Below are positions 26,477-35,421 of a stretch of DNA of 64,000 nt, piece after piece. Source of the stretch: GCA-003244245 sp050699875 (GTDB taxonomy: Bacteria > Actinomycetota > Actinomycetes > Mycobacteriales > Pseudonocardiaceae); NCBI GenBank assembly GCA_050699875.1, contig JBOHFX010000155.1:7183-71182 (forward strand), given 5' to 3'. The position numbers and the translations under genes were made by a program. The notes under the pieces are model-generated. The model searched no databases and had not been told where the DNA came from. It saw nothing but the letters and a program-made list of their open reading frames with translations. Every line of letters starts with the position of its first letter. The stretch's first letter is position 1.

Positions 26477-27151
26477 GTGATGGTGCAGACCTTGCCTACG
26501 GAGCGGCCCGACGACCTGCTCCCGATCCCCGTTCGCCTACCGGTCGCTGTAACCGCTCTCCTGGCTGCCTCGACGGAGTTAATTATCGGGTTGCAGGTTG
26601 CCGGGACGTCGGTCCCGAGCAGCGCCGATATGTGGGTACGGTCTGAGGTGCATAGCCTGTTGTCTGGTGTCCCGAGCGTGACGTTTGCCATAGTAAGGGC
26701 CGGTGATCTTGGCCCCATGATTGTTATCTCTGTCCTGCTGGCAGTTTTGTGCGGGCTACTACGTCGCCGATTGCATGCCTTATTAGCGTTGACAGCGCCG
26801 TTTATGGCCGGCGCGGCAACGACGCTGCTCAAGCCTGTAGTCGGCCGAACATTTGAGGGGGCACTGGCGTTCCCCAGTGGGCACACCGCCGGAGTTACCG
26901 CGCTTGTCTTGGTAGCCGGACTGCTGCTGGTCAGTGTGGCACGCGCCCAACTGGCTGTTGCTGCCGCGCTGGCAACGGGCATGGTGATACTTGCCGGAGC
27001 TGCCATCGGGGTAGCACTGGTGGCGCAGGACTGGCATTATCCGACCGACGTCGTCGGCGGCTTCTGCACCGCAATGGTTTTGGTCGCGGCGCTGGCGTTC
27101 TTATTGGACGGACTCCGCTCCGCGTTACCTCGAGGCCAGGCTCGGCTTTAA
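26477..27151 (+). CDS. PAP2-family membrane phosphatase
   Basis: 224 residues with about six TM helices. The acid phosphatase signature is present: KPVVGRTFEG near residue 117 (motif 1), FPSGHTAG near 136 with the catalytic His (motif 2), and DWHYPTDVVGG near 186 (motif 3, His-x3-Asp). The active site faces outside. It would dephosphorylate undecaprenyl pyrophosphate or a similar lipid, recycling the carrier used by the PGTs of this locus. The start is either GTG 26477 or the adjacent ATG 26480. Confidence 0.85.
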   Translation: MMVQTLPTERPDDLLPIPVRLPVAVTALLAASTELIIGLQVAGTSVPSSADMWVRSEVHSLLSGVPSVTFAIVRAGDLGPMIVISVLLAVLCGLLRRRLHALLALTAPFMAGAATTLLKPVVGRTFEGALAFPSGHTAGVTALVLVAGLLLVSVARAQLAVAAALATGMVILAGAAIGVALVAQDWHYPTDVVGGFCTAMVLVAALAFLLDGLRSALPRGQARL

Positions 27152-27920
27152 CGCCGAGATTCCCAGGTTTAGGCCTCGATCGCCCAGTCGGGCGGTGTCC
27201 TTCGAGCTCAATATGGGCTCGGTTGTCCACTGACGCCATTGCTCCTTGATCCGGACCAAGTCGAACCGCCTTGATATCCTAATCAGTATGAATAAAAAGG
27301 AGCATCCCATAATTGTTGCGACGCATACGTTGTACAGTGCTGTAAAAGGATTCGAATCGAGGAGATCGTGGCGCGGTTGCTGTGATATCACCCCTTGCGA
27401 TCGTAGGGAGCAGGGTTTGCCGGTGAGTGTTGTATGGGTGACGTTGATGGAGCGAGCGCCGTGGTCGTGTGTACTGACGAGGTAGCAGCACTTGAAAACC
27501 CGTCAGATTACGCAGATGGGTGCATCATGCTGAGACCGGTGCCGGCTGGGGGATGCAGCGGTTGCCAGCCGTTGATGAAGCGGCTGATCTCGATTAGGGT
27601 CTGTGACGCTGATGAAGCTGCTGAAGCAGATTGCCTGACGGCGGATACCGAAGACGATCTCGACCATGTTCACTGGGGACGGCTGGTGAGGGCGAAGGAC
27701 GAGGTGTCCCTCGGGTTGCTTCGACCAGGCGGGAGGCCGAGGTGTAGTGAAAATCCCCAGCTCAGCCAAGTTACAGCATTTGAGATCCCCAAAAACGTCG
27801 GTTGGCTGTCAGCCGGACAGAATGTCCGCTGTGCGGTCGGCCAGCTTACGCGTTCCAAACGCGACAACTCAGCCATCGCGCTAGATGTCGCCGTTGGAGT
27901 CAGGATGTTAGGCCATCCGG
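27152..27920. other. gene-poor interval between PAP2 and second Wzz-like gene
   Basis: About 770 bp. The PAP2 stop is followed by a small stem-loop (CTCGGC/GCCGAG around 27138-27155) without a U-tract. A + frame at 27434-27928 (164 codons) and - frames at 27503-27769 and 27670-27969 overlap each other and have no domain. None is called. GC content is lower than in neighbouring genes at 27240-27360, which fits decayed imported DNA. Confidence 0.4.
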
Positions 27921-28676
27921 ATGAATAACGTGCCTGACTGTAGCGGAATGTCATTGTTTTACGATGCAACTATCGACGGAGGCACGCCTGGGAGGTGTCG
28001 ACTAATTACTCTGCGTGAGTATTTGGAGGCGATCAAGAGCTGGCTCCTGCCCGCCGGACTAGTCTTTGGTCTGCTGTGTGCAGCAGCATTCACCTACGCC
28101 ACCACCCCCCAATATGCCGCGACCACCACACTGTTCGTGTCCGCTCAGGGACTGCAAAACGACGCCAGTAAGGCCTACCAGGGAAACCAGCTGGCTACGG
28201 AAAGGGTGAAGACCTACACCGAGCTGATCATGAGTGATCGCATACGCACACAGGTCAGCAATCGGCTCCATATCCAGATCGCACCCAGACAAATTTTCGC
28301 CAGCGCCCAGCCACAGACCGTGTTGATCGCAACGACCGTAACCGACACATCGCCCTACCGAGCGCAACAGATCGCGAACGCTGTGGGGGTGGAGTTCGAA
28401 GCACTCGTCGCTCAGCTCGAACAGCCGAGCGACAACGTGGGGGCTCCACCTACCGTGACCGCCAAAGTGGTTCAGCCCGCACAGTTGCCCTCATCCCCTA
28501 CCTCGCCACGCCCGGGATGGAACCTAGCCGTGGGTGGGCTCCTGGGCCTCTTACTTGGATACGTGATCGCGTTTCTTCGCCATGTGTCGACCATGTCACT
28601 GATGGTTGAGGATAAGCAGCACGCCATAGGCTCTGGGGTGCTGGGCTGGCGCACTGTCGACTCAAAAAGCCACTGA
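27921..28676 (+). CDS. Wzz/YveK-like chain-length protein, short paralogue
   Basis: 251 residues from the ATG at 27921. TM1 lies at about 42-63, then ATTTLFVSAQGLQNDASKAYQGN and TM2 near 200-222. It aligns along nearly its whole length with the first 200 residues of the gene at 24593, so the pair arose by duplication. The alignment of protein and leader places the true start at ATT 28005, aligned with ATG of the paralogue and 7 nt after GGAGGTG. If so, the 28 upstream residues are not made, or translation begins on a rare ATT. It lacks the third TM and AQQQ tail of its paralogue. Confidence 0.78.
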   Translation: MNNVPDCSGMSLFYDATIDGGTPGRCRLITLREYLEAIKSWLLPAGLVFGLLCAAAFTYATTPQYAATTTLFVSAQGLQNDASKAYQGNQLATERVKTYTELIMSDRIRTQVSNRLHIQIAPRQIFASAQPQTVLIATTVTDTSPYRAQQIANAVGVEFEALVAQLEQPSDNVGAPPTVTAKVVQPAQLPSSPTSPRPGWNLAVGGLLGLLLGYVIAFLRHVSTMSLMVEDKQHAIGSGVLGWRTVDSKSH

Positions 28677-28724
28677 TCATGCACGAGAAAAGCACTGAGC
28701 TTGAAACCGGCGCGCAGCCCCGGC

Positions 28725-29888
28725 ATGAAGCTGATACACAGGTCCGTGGAGACCTCGGTGGCTGGTAATTGGGGTCTTCGGCTAGGTCGTCACCAGATAG
28801 TCCGCGGTGCTGCGGTCGTCCTATTGATCATCTCGCTCGTCGTTGTCCTCATGGTCGCCCTCACCCGCTCCCTGGTCATTGTTCCCTTCGGCGCCGGTCC
28901 GATAACCACCATTCCCGGCGACGCCATTCCACCGGGGGCGGCGGCGACACCGGACGGCGGCCCCGTCTACAGGCCCTCCGACAGGATGATGCTCGGTGAC
29001 GCAAGTATCTCCGTCACCATTCCCGTCGGAGTCAGCCCAGGCGGCGTGGTGGTGACCCCAGATGGTCGCCGCGCTTACGTCGCAAACCGTGGTTCCAACA
29101 CTGTGTCGGTGATCGACACGGAGAATAACGCTGTCACCACGACTATTCCCGTCGGAGCGGGCCCAGGAGGGGTGTCGGTGACTTTGGATGGCCGCCGCGC
29201 TTACGTCGCAAACCGTGGTTCCAACACTGTGTCGGTGATCGACACGGAGAATAACGCTGTCACCACCACCATCCCCGTCGGAGCGGGCCCGGCAGGGGTA
29301 TCGGTGACTCCGGGCTGCCGCCAGGTCCACGTCTCCAACCAGAACTCCAACAACCTGTCGGTGATCGACATTGCGGGTCACACCGTCAGCGCCAACATTC
29401 CTGTAGGCTCTGATCCTGGAGGAGTGGCGGTGACGCCGGGTTGCCGGCAAGCTTATGTCCTGAACCAGAATTCCAACAATGTGTCGGTGATCGATCTCAG
29501 GAGTAATATTGTCACCGCCGCCATTCCCGTCGGAACCGGCCCAGGAGGGGTGGCGATGACGCCCGACGGCCGCCAGGTCTACGTCGCGAACCAGAACTCC
29601 AACAACGTGTCGGTGATCGACACCACACGTAACTTCGTCACCGCCACCATACCCGTAGGAACGAATCCAGGAGGGGTGACAGCAATCCCGGACGGTCTCC
29701 ACGTCTACGTAGCCAACCGGAATTCCAACACAGTGTCGGTGATCGATACCACGCGCAACACCGTCACCGCCACCATTCCCGTAGGAACCAATCCGTCGGG
29801 CGTAACAGTCACCCAGGATAGCCACCACACGTACGTGTCCAACCAGAACTCCGACAACGTGACGGTGATCGAAAGCAGGGCTGGTTGA
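28725..29888 (+). CDS. membrane-anchored seven-bladed YVTN beta-propeller
   Basis: 387 residues from the ATG at 28725. A TTG at 28701 could add 8. A short cytoplasmic tail precedes one TM at about residues 27-52, a linker, and then seven repeats of 42 residues, each with a P(D/G)GR-x-(A/V)YV-(A/S)N-x2-SN-(T/N)VSVID core and ending TIPVG. Seven units complete a propeller. The family is surface-exposed and often binds ligands or partners. No enzyme motif is seen. It follows the short Wzz-like gene by about 50 bp, so it may act in glycan export or surface attachment. Confidence 0.87.
   Translation: MKLIHRSVETSVAGNWGLRLGRHQIVRGAAVVLLIISLVVVLMVALTRSLVIVPFGAGPITTIPGDAIPPGAAATPDGGPVYRPSDRMMLGDASISVTIPVGVSPGGVVVTPDGRRAYVANRGSNTVSVIDTENNAVTTTIPVGAGPGGVSVTLDGRRAYVANRGSNTVSVIDTENNAVTTTIPVGAGPAGVSVTPGCRQVHVSNQNSNNLSVIDIAGHTVSANIPVGSDPGGVAVTPGCRQAYVLNQNSNNVSVIDLRSNIVTAAIPVGTGPGGVAMTPDGRQVYVANQNSNNVSVIDTTRNFVTATIPVGTNPGGVTAIPDGLHVYVANRNSNTVSVIDTTRNTVTATIPVGTNPSGVTVTQDSHHTYVSNQNSDNVTVIESRAG
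29067..29266 (+). repeat. near-identical 126-bp propeller-blade repeat units
   Basis: A 74-bp stretch at 29067-29140 reappears identically at 29193-29266, offset by exactly 126 bp (42 codons). Blades 1 and 2 are therefore a recent duplication or gene-conversion product, whereas blades 3-7 are diverged. Confidence 0.85.
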
Positions 29889-30578
29889 CATTTAGCAATC
29901 GTCGCAGCAAGTTGTGCCATACCCGGCTGGTATTGTCAGTCATTGGAGGATCGCCGCACCAGTGTTCTCAGCATAAGGTAAAGGCCACCACAGTCGGACA
30001 TGGAGCACTCTGTCTACCGATAGAATTCGGTGAATAAACCTTCGCTACTAGATGACAGCGACTGTGGTGGCCGACCTCGGCGTCGTCGGTCGGGCAAACG
30101 TGTTAGTCGAGATACTCAGGGTGCGGCACCGAACGCACACCGTGAGTCCCCGGTGGAGCGGTCATGCAGGTAAAGCTTGGAGCGCACCCAGGACGCCGGG
30201 TCCGCCTCCACGGGGCTTGGCGGCATTTTCCTCGACGCTCTAGGCCCGTAGAGCCATGATCGCCACTGTGCGCCGACTGATCTACTTCCCCGGGTAACTG
30301 ATTCCTCACCCTGAACAATTCACCCTGCGGCTAGCAGTTGGCCATCAGCTGCTCGCCGAAATCTTCGCCGGCCTCCGCATCCGAACTCCCCAGATCCTCA
30401 CCGACCACACAGGGCGAATCAGCCCACGGCGCTACTCCGGAGTCGGGTCAGACGACGTATCGATGAGTCTGTTCGACTGTTACACTCATTCGGGTTAGCT
30501 TGCGGAGAAGCCTAACTTAGGGTGACGCAATCAACCCACAGTTGAGCGATCGGCGCGATGCAGAAAGAGATCTAACTA
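29889..30578. other. gene-poor interval with inverted repeat and an ORF remnant
   Basis: About 690 bp. It contains the inverted repeat at 29983-30072. From about 30298 to 30498 a + frame without a start codon encodes a protein-like stretch (LRLAVGHQLLAEIFAGLRI, later DDVSMSLFDCYTHSG). An in-frame TAA precedes it, suggesting the 3' end of a lost gene. I do not recognise the family. The promoter for the methyltransferase at 30579 presumably lies at the right end. Confidence 0.4.
29983..30072. repeat. 14-bp perfect inverted repeat, 62-bp spacer
   Basis: GGCCACCACAGTCG at 29983-29996 is the exact reverse complement of CGACTGTGGTGGCC at 30059-30072. The enclosed DNA is AT-richer than the flanks. 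It could be a small non-autonomous insertion (MITE-like) or an operator pair. No flanking target duplication is evident to me. Confidence 0.7.
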
Positions 30579-31406
30579 GTGACGGCGAACAGAACTGCCA
30601 ACGGTCAGCAGCCATTGTCGATGGCATGGCTGCAACAGAGCGCTCACGGAGAGGGCCACGACTACGCTGCCGGCTCACCCCACATCCGGCATCACGTCCT
30701 GCGGAGCGCCATTGTCGCGACACTGCAGGAGATTGTTGGCGCGGTGCTCGATGTGCGGGGATCCTGCCGGGTGCTGGAGGTCGGCGCCGGACACGGGGTT
30801 TTCACGGATCACCTTGTCGCGATGGGAGCGCAGGTTACGGTCACCGAGATGAGCGCGCCGAGCGCTCGAGTGTTGCAGGAGCGGTTCCGCCACAACGACA
30901 GGGTGCAGGTGGTCCTGGACCAGGACGGTAGCTCAGCTGCCCGTGTCGGGCCCGTGGACGTCATTGCTTGCCTATCCGTCCTTCATCACATTCCCGACTA
31001 CCTGTCCGCGGTGCGCTCCTACGTGGAGCAAGTCGCCCCTGGTGGCGCCTTCGTGAGCTTCCAGGACCCCCTCTGGTACGCCCATCGATCGCGCCTATCT
31101 CGACTAGTCGAACGCGTTGCGTATCTTTTGTGGAGACTGCCCCAAGGGGAGTTTCGGCGGGGATTCGCAACTGTGGGGCGTCGGCTGCGGGGCACGCTCG
31201 ACGAGACAAAGATCTCCGATATGGTTGAGTACCATGTCGTGCGTGCCGGTGTCGACGAGGTCGCCCTGCAGGAACTGCTCCGGCCACACTTCGCAGCAGT
31301 GCGACTGGTGACTTACTGGTCGACCCAGGCGGCTTTGCCCCAAGCATTGGGCAGCCGCTTCGGCCCACGGACCACCTTCGGTCTAATCGCTCAGAAGCGT
31401 CATTGA
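30579..31406 (+). CDS. class I SAM-dependent methyltransferase
   Basis: 275 residues. Motif I VLEVGAGHGVFTDHL lies near residue 64, acidic motif VTVTEMSAPS near 85, DVIACLSVLHHIPDY near 126 and VAPGGAFVSFQDPLW near 149. A GTG start at 30579 gives a sensible N-terminus, although its ribosome site (AAAGAG) is weak. The following flippase starts about 100 bp on in the same direction. It likely methylates a sugar or lipid-linked intermediate. The substrate is unknown. Confidence 0.82.
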   Translation: MTANRTANGQQPLSMAWLQQSAHGEGHDYAAGSPHIRHHVLRSAIVATLQEIVGAVLDVRGSCRVLEVGAGHGVFTDHLVAMGAQVTVTEMSAPSARVLQERFRHNDRVQVVLDQDGSSAARVGPVDVIACLSVLHHIPDYLSAVRSYVEQVAPGGAFVSFQDPLWYAHRSRLSRLVERVAYLLWRLPQGEFRRGFATVGRRLRGTLDETKISDMVEYHVVRAGVDEVALQELLRPHFAAVRLVTYWSTQAALPQALGSRFGPRTTFGLIAQKRH

Positions 31407-31510
31407 GACGAGCAGCTCGACGGTGTGGCAGTCGGACGCCGGGTCGTAACGCCGCAAGGCGCCTATCCGATGCACTCCTTGCATGGCGCGGAAGGCCGCG
31501 GGAGCCAGAA

Positions 31511-32752
31511 ATGAGAGCGTCAACGACCATGGTCGGTTCTGTGCCGAGCCGTGGGGCCACCCTTCGCAACTACGTCATAGTGACGGGGTCGACCCTGTTG
31601 GGCGGTCTGCTGAATGCGCTGCTCATCTCGCTGGCTGCGCGCCGCGGCGAAATTGCAGAGATCGCCGCTTACACTGTCACAACCGCTGTGTTGGCGATCA
31701 TCGGGGTAGTAGCCGGTGGAGGATCCGGAGTGCTTTACCTCAGCGGCACTGAGGATGAGCGTCGCGCGGTGCGAAGTCAGAAGGCGCTTGTGGTAATTCC
31801 CGCGCTCGTAGTCGCCGCGTTGGCGATCAGCGTCTTTTATGGCACGCACGGCTATCCAGTGCTCGCGCTTGCGGCCGCCGCACTCGTTTTTATCGGGAAC
31901 AACATCGCAGAACTCCCTTTGGCTCAGCTGTACCGAGATATGCGATTTCTGCGGATCGCTGTGGTCCCCTATCTGAGTAAGGCCGGGGCAATTATCGCGT
32001 TCACGTGTGGTGCACCCCTCACGATGGCCCTGCTCATGGGAGCGGTGGTTAACTTGGTTTCCCTTGAACTCCTGGCCGGACTGAACTCCGCACTGCGTGC
32101 CGTCAGGAATGACCGGCCTACCATCGGTGCTGCTCGCAGGGCTTTCCGCTCCGGTGGGGCCCTGTACGTCTACACCGTTTCCGAACTGTACGCGCTCAAG
32201 GTCCCCAGCATTGGGCTTTCCTTCTTTTTCTCGGTGCCCGTGATGGGCGCCTTCGGTGCTGTCGCAGCTGCGTACCAGGCTCTGTTGCAAGTGTTCCAGT
32301 CCGGTCTGCTCATGCTCGTATCGCTGCGGGCCCGTCGTCGCCTTACAATCGAGACTAGTAAGGCGTACGGGCACGACGCCGAGCTGATAAGCCTCGGTTG
32401 CGGCATCTTAGGTGCCGCGGTGGTGGTTGTCGTCGCGCCATGGTTGACCTCGCATGTGCTGCAGCTCAACCTGTCTCAGTCGTCGATATGGCTGCAGATC
32501 CTTGGGCTGGCCATCCCCATCGTCCTGTTTAACCGCATCATAGCCACGAACGCTATCGGCGACGCTAGGTACTCCGCTGCTGCGCGGATCGCGGTGTTAC
32601 TCGCCGTACTTACTACAGTGTTGTTGACCATCGCGATTCCCCTGCTCGGAGTTACCGGTGGCGTGCTGGCGACGTTGTGTGCCGAGGGTGCCGTGGCCGG
32701 GATACTGCTGGGCCGCCGTCTGCCGTCAGCCATATCTCGGTACGCCGCATGA
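31511..32752 (+). CDS. Wzx-like polysaccharide flippase (MOP superfamily)
   Basis: 413 residues with about 12 membrane helices. The N-terminal ATLRNYVIVTGSTLLGGLLNALLI segment and the paired-helix periodicity fit the polysaccharide-specific MOP transporters. It would flip the undecaprenyl-linked repeat unit of locus B outward. The ATG at 31511 follows GGGAGCC closely. The longer frame from 31403 adds 36 polar residues overlapping the methyltransferase end and is rejected. Sequence identity within the family is usually low, so the exact specificity is open. Confidence 0.76.
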   Translation: MRASTTMVGSVPSRGATLRNYVIVTGSTLLGGLLNALLISLAARRGEIAEIAAYTVTTAVLAIIGVVAGGGSGVLYLSGTEDERRAVRSQKALVVIPALVVAALAISVFYGTHGYPVLALAAAALVFIGNNIAELPLAQLYRDMRFLRIAVVPYLSKAGAIIAFTCGAPLTMALLMGAVVNLVSLELLAGLNSALRAVRNDRPTIGAARRAFRSGGALYVYTVSELYALKVPSIGLSFFFSVPVMGAFGAVAAAYQALLQVFQSGLLMLVSLRARRRLTIETSKAYGHDAELISLGCGILGAAVVVVVAPWLTSHVLQLNLSQSSIWLQILGLAIPIVLFNRIIATNAIGDARYSAAARIAVLLAVLTTVLLTIAIPLLGVTGGVLATLCAEGAVAGILLGRRLPSAISRYAA

Positions 32753-32853
32753 CCTCGAGAAGCTGCGCCATTCATGGCGTCTTGTCTGTTGCAGTGAATA
32801 GCCCAGCTGCTGCATCGCATGGTGTCGACGACAGCGGTTCAGCCGATCTACCA

Positions 32854-33825
32854 TTAAGTGCCATTTTCGCCGAGGAGGAAGGTGAAGTATTCCTTCGGAT
32901 CGAATGGCCGAGGGTCGGCGATAACCTCGACGGTGAAAGCCCGTGCTATTGCATCGCGCAGGGTGTCGTCGTTGCCTGCAGTGTAGGCGCACAAGGCGTC
33001 ACCAGCGATCTCGCGGTTTTGCGGAGTGTCGAGCGCGATGACTGGGTGGCCGCTCAGCCGTGCTTCACCCAGGGGGTAGCCGAATGCCTCGATCACTGTC
33101 GGGAAATAGATGGCCGTGCTTCGAGACCAGACCCGGCGGAGTTGCTCGTGGGACAGCCGGCCCAGGGTGACCACGCGGGGGTGATTGGCCAGGGATCGGG
33201 GCAGCTCGGACGCTGTTGCTGTGACCCGGACTTGGATCTCCGGTACACCGTGCGCATCTACCGCCCGCATCAGCTCCGTGAGTCGTTCGTCCATCTTCTT
33301 GTAAGGGAGGAAGATAATCGGGCACAGGATTGCGGGATCGCGGACTTCGCTCGTAAGGAACAAACCTGGCGATATCGGGTGCAACCGAACTACCACGCGG
33401 TCCCGTACTTCGGGCAGTACTGTGATCATCCGCTCGGCCATGGCGGTGCATGGGGCGATCAGGACATCGGACCGTTTCGCACCGAAGCGCACGACAACGG
33501 CCTGCGCATGCACCGAGCGATGCACTGTCTCTCCGAACTCATGTTTCTCGGATTCCGTCAGGTAGTGCAGCGCATTTTGCACCACTGTCCAGCGCTCACC
33601 ACCGGGCGTCATGAAAGCGGCGTTGTTGAGGGCCACCTTACGTGCGGCCTTCAGCGCTTTCAGCTCTCGGCGTATGAGCCAGTCAGCTGTCAAATACCGG
33701 CCGGCTCCGAGAACGCGCACGTCGTCCCGGTGCTCGGCCGCAAGGTAGCGTTCGAACTCGTTGCGGTAGCGCGCCGCGCCGCCCTCCTTACCGCCCGCGA
33801 CATCGACAATGACAGGGCTACGCAT
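32854..33825 (-). CDS. GT4-family glycosyltransferase
   Basis: 323 residues, short for GT4. It opens MRSPVIVDVAGGKEGGAARYRNEF, a GT-B acceptor-domain start. The C-terminal half has PYKKMDERLTELMRA (glycosyltransferase region), VVTLGRLSHEQLRRVWSRSTAIYFPTVIEAFGYPLGEARLSGHPVIA, which includes the E-x7-E donor-binding motif, and FDPKEYFTFL at the end. The ATG at 33825 follows AGGAGG. It is the only - strand gene inside this part of locus B, divergent from the polymerase with only about 34 bp between the start codons. Donor and acceptor are unknown. Confidence 0.83.
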   Translation of the reverse strand: MRSPVIVDVAGGKEGGAARYRNEFERYLAAEHRDDVRVLGAGRYLTADWLIRRELKALKAARKVALNNAAFMTPGGERWTVVQNALHYLTESEKHEFGETVHRSVHAQAVVVRFGAKRSDVLIAPCTAMAERMITVLPEVRDRVVVRLHPISPGLFLTSEVRDPAILCPIIFLPYKKMDERLTELMRAVDAHGVPEIQVRVTATASELPRSLANHPRVVTLGRLSHEQLRRVWSRSTAIYFPTVIEAFGYPLGEARLSGHPVIALDTPQNREIAGDALCAYTAGNDDTLRDAIARAFTVEVIADPRPFDPKEYFTFLLGENGT

Positions 33826-33859
33826 CTATCCTCCTGTGATTCGGTGCGAGGTGGCGGGG

Positions 33860-35266
33860 ATGCACGTCAAGCGTATCCGATCGGAAGTATCCATGGAGCT
33901 GAATAGAGTTTCGGAGCGTCGTGCCGATCGCATTGAGGCTGGCCTCGCCCTAGTCCCGGTGTGGATATTACTGGGGGCGATCGGCCTTACGCTGCACGGC
34001 GCTGGCATGGGAGTCGCTGCTGTCCTTACGGGGATGGGTGTTCTCCAGCTGATCTTCGGCGTCTGGGTGTTCTGGACGCACGGTGGTCGGCAGATCACCG
34101 CTGCTGGCGTCTACTCGCTGTCCGGCTCGATCTTCGTCGGCTTCGCTGGGATCTACTACGCCGTGTTGTACGGGTCCGACGTGCCGCATGCCGTTTACGT
34201 CGCCACTGCGCTATGCTATTTCAGCCACGTCGCTATGTATGCGCTGTTCTGGCGCACGTCATACCAAACGGAGCACGCCGCTACGCACGTCTGCCCAGCC
34301 GAGCCGGTCACAGCATGGTTGATGAAGACGGGGCTGATGCTTCTGGCGACGGCGCTGGCCGCACACCTGGCGGGCATCCAGATCGTCGTTATCGACGCCA
34401 TGGCATTTGTGAGCGTGGTATTCCTCACATGCGCCTCGTTCTATCACCCCGCTGGCCCAGCCAGTCGGCCCTGGTATCTCTTCGCTTCCGTCATGGGCTT
34501 CTCGCTGTACACTTTGATCTTCTTCACAGGGTTCGGTCGCCTCAGGCTGGCGACCCTGGGCCTCGTGTTCGCCATCGCGGCGTGCCACCACTTCCGTCAC
34601 CGTTTGGTGAAGCTAGTCACGCTGGTTTCCCTGCCCGGCGCATTGCTGGTGTTCGGGGCAATTCGTGTGACATTTTTGCAGGAAATGCATCCTCAAAATA
34701 CCGATAGCGAAAGCAGTGGGATCGGCTCGGCGGTCAGCCCCTTGTTCGACTTCGGGCGGCTCGTCCAGGGTGTCAATGACGGCACTATCGGTTACGGTTA
34801 TGGCTCCACCTTCGTCGCCACATTGTTCCTGGACGTTCCTCGTGTCTTATGGGAAGGCAAACCGATCGGTTTCGGCGCTGTTCTCGCCGAGCTGCTACTC
34901 AAGGATGGCACCTACGTTGAGGGTACGTCCCTGGCTGCACTGTCGTCGGGTGAATGGTTCTACAATTTCGGTGTTGTGGGTATCGCGTTGATGGTCGTGG
35001 TGCTCGGACTGGCGATCCGGTGGCTCGACGGCGTGCTCCATGGAATCCTCGAGCGGCCTCTCGCCACGAGAAAAGATCTTCTTGTGCTCGCCGCTGTGCT
35101 GGTGGCGGTGGCGGGCATGAGTGACCTCATGTGGGTGGGGACCTTCACCTACAACGAACGCGCGGGCACCCGACTCCTGGTGATCTTCGCCGTCGCACTG
35201 ATTTCAACCGATGTGCTATGGCGAAGGGTACGAGCGTTGTCCCAGACCAGCGGCCGCGCCGGGTAG
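33860..35266 (+). CDS. Wzy-like O-antigen/oligosaccharide-unit polymerase
   Basis: 468 residues from the ATG at 33860 (GAGGTGG 6-7 nt upstream). An ATG at 33893 is an alternative. About 11-12 TM helices are present, plus one large extracytoplasmic loop (about residues 275-355) containing FGRLVQGVNDGTIGYGYGSTFVATLFLDVPR and a TSLAALSSGEWFYNFG segment, the arrangement seen in oligosaccharide-repeat polymerases. It would link repeat units of locus B in the outer leaflet. Partners are the Wzx-like gene upstream and the Wzz-like pair. Its start lies very close to the divergent GT4 start. Confidence 0.78.
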   Translation: MHVKRIRSEVSMELNRVSERRADRIEAGLALVPVWILLGAIGLTLHGAGMGVAAVLTGMGVLQLIFGVWVFWTHGGRQITAAGVYSLSGSIFVGFAGIYYAVLYGSDVPHAVYVATALCYFSHVAMYALFWRTSYQTEHAATHVCPAEPVTAWLMKTGLMLLATALAAHLAGIQIVVIDAMAFVSVVFLTCASFYHPAGPASRPWYLFASVMGFSLYTLIFFTGFGRLRLATLGLVFAIAACHHFRHRLVKLVTLVSLPGALLVFGAIRVTFLQEMHPQNTDSESSGIGSAVSPLFDFGRLVQGVNDGTIGYGYGSTFVATLFLDVPRVLWEGKPIGFGAVLAELLLKDGTYVEGTSLAALSSGEWFYNFGVVGIALMVVVLGLAIRWLDGVLHGILERPLATRKDLLVLAAVLVAVAGMSDLMWVGTFTYNERAGTRLLVIFAVALISTDVLWRRVRALSQTSGRAG

Positions 35267-35421
35267 GGGTGCACCGGTCCGCCCCAGTCTCGGGGCTCAA
35301 CCGCACGCCTCATGTCTCTCCAGCATGCCTCTCTGCCAACGGCGAGTGGCACGCCATCTCCCGTTGCCCATTGTGTCCGCCGCTCGGTCGATCACTGTGC
35401 CCGCCAACCGCTGGCCTCGGA

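Noticed and set aside
26076..26480. 134-codon frame before PAP2
   Set aside because: GTG start without ribosome site, no recognisable domain.
26820..26890. PAP2 motif 1 appearing degenerate (KPVVGRT instead of K-x6-RP)
   Set aside because: This variant seems usual among actinobacterial PAP2 proteins, so it is not evidence for inactivity.
27434..27928. Possible 164-residue protein before the second Wzz-like gene
   Set aside because: No motif or ribosome site, and competing frames on the other strand; likely decayed DNA.
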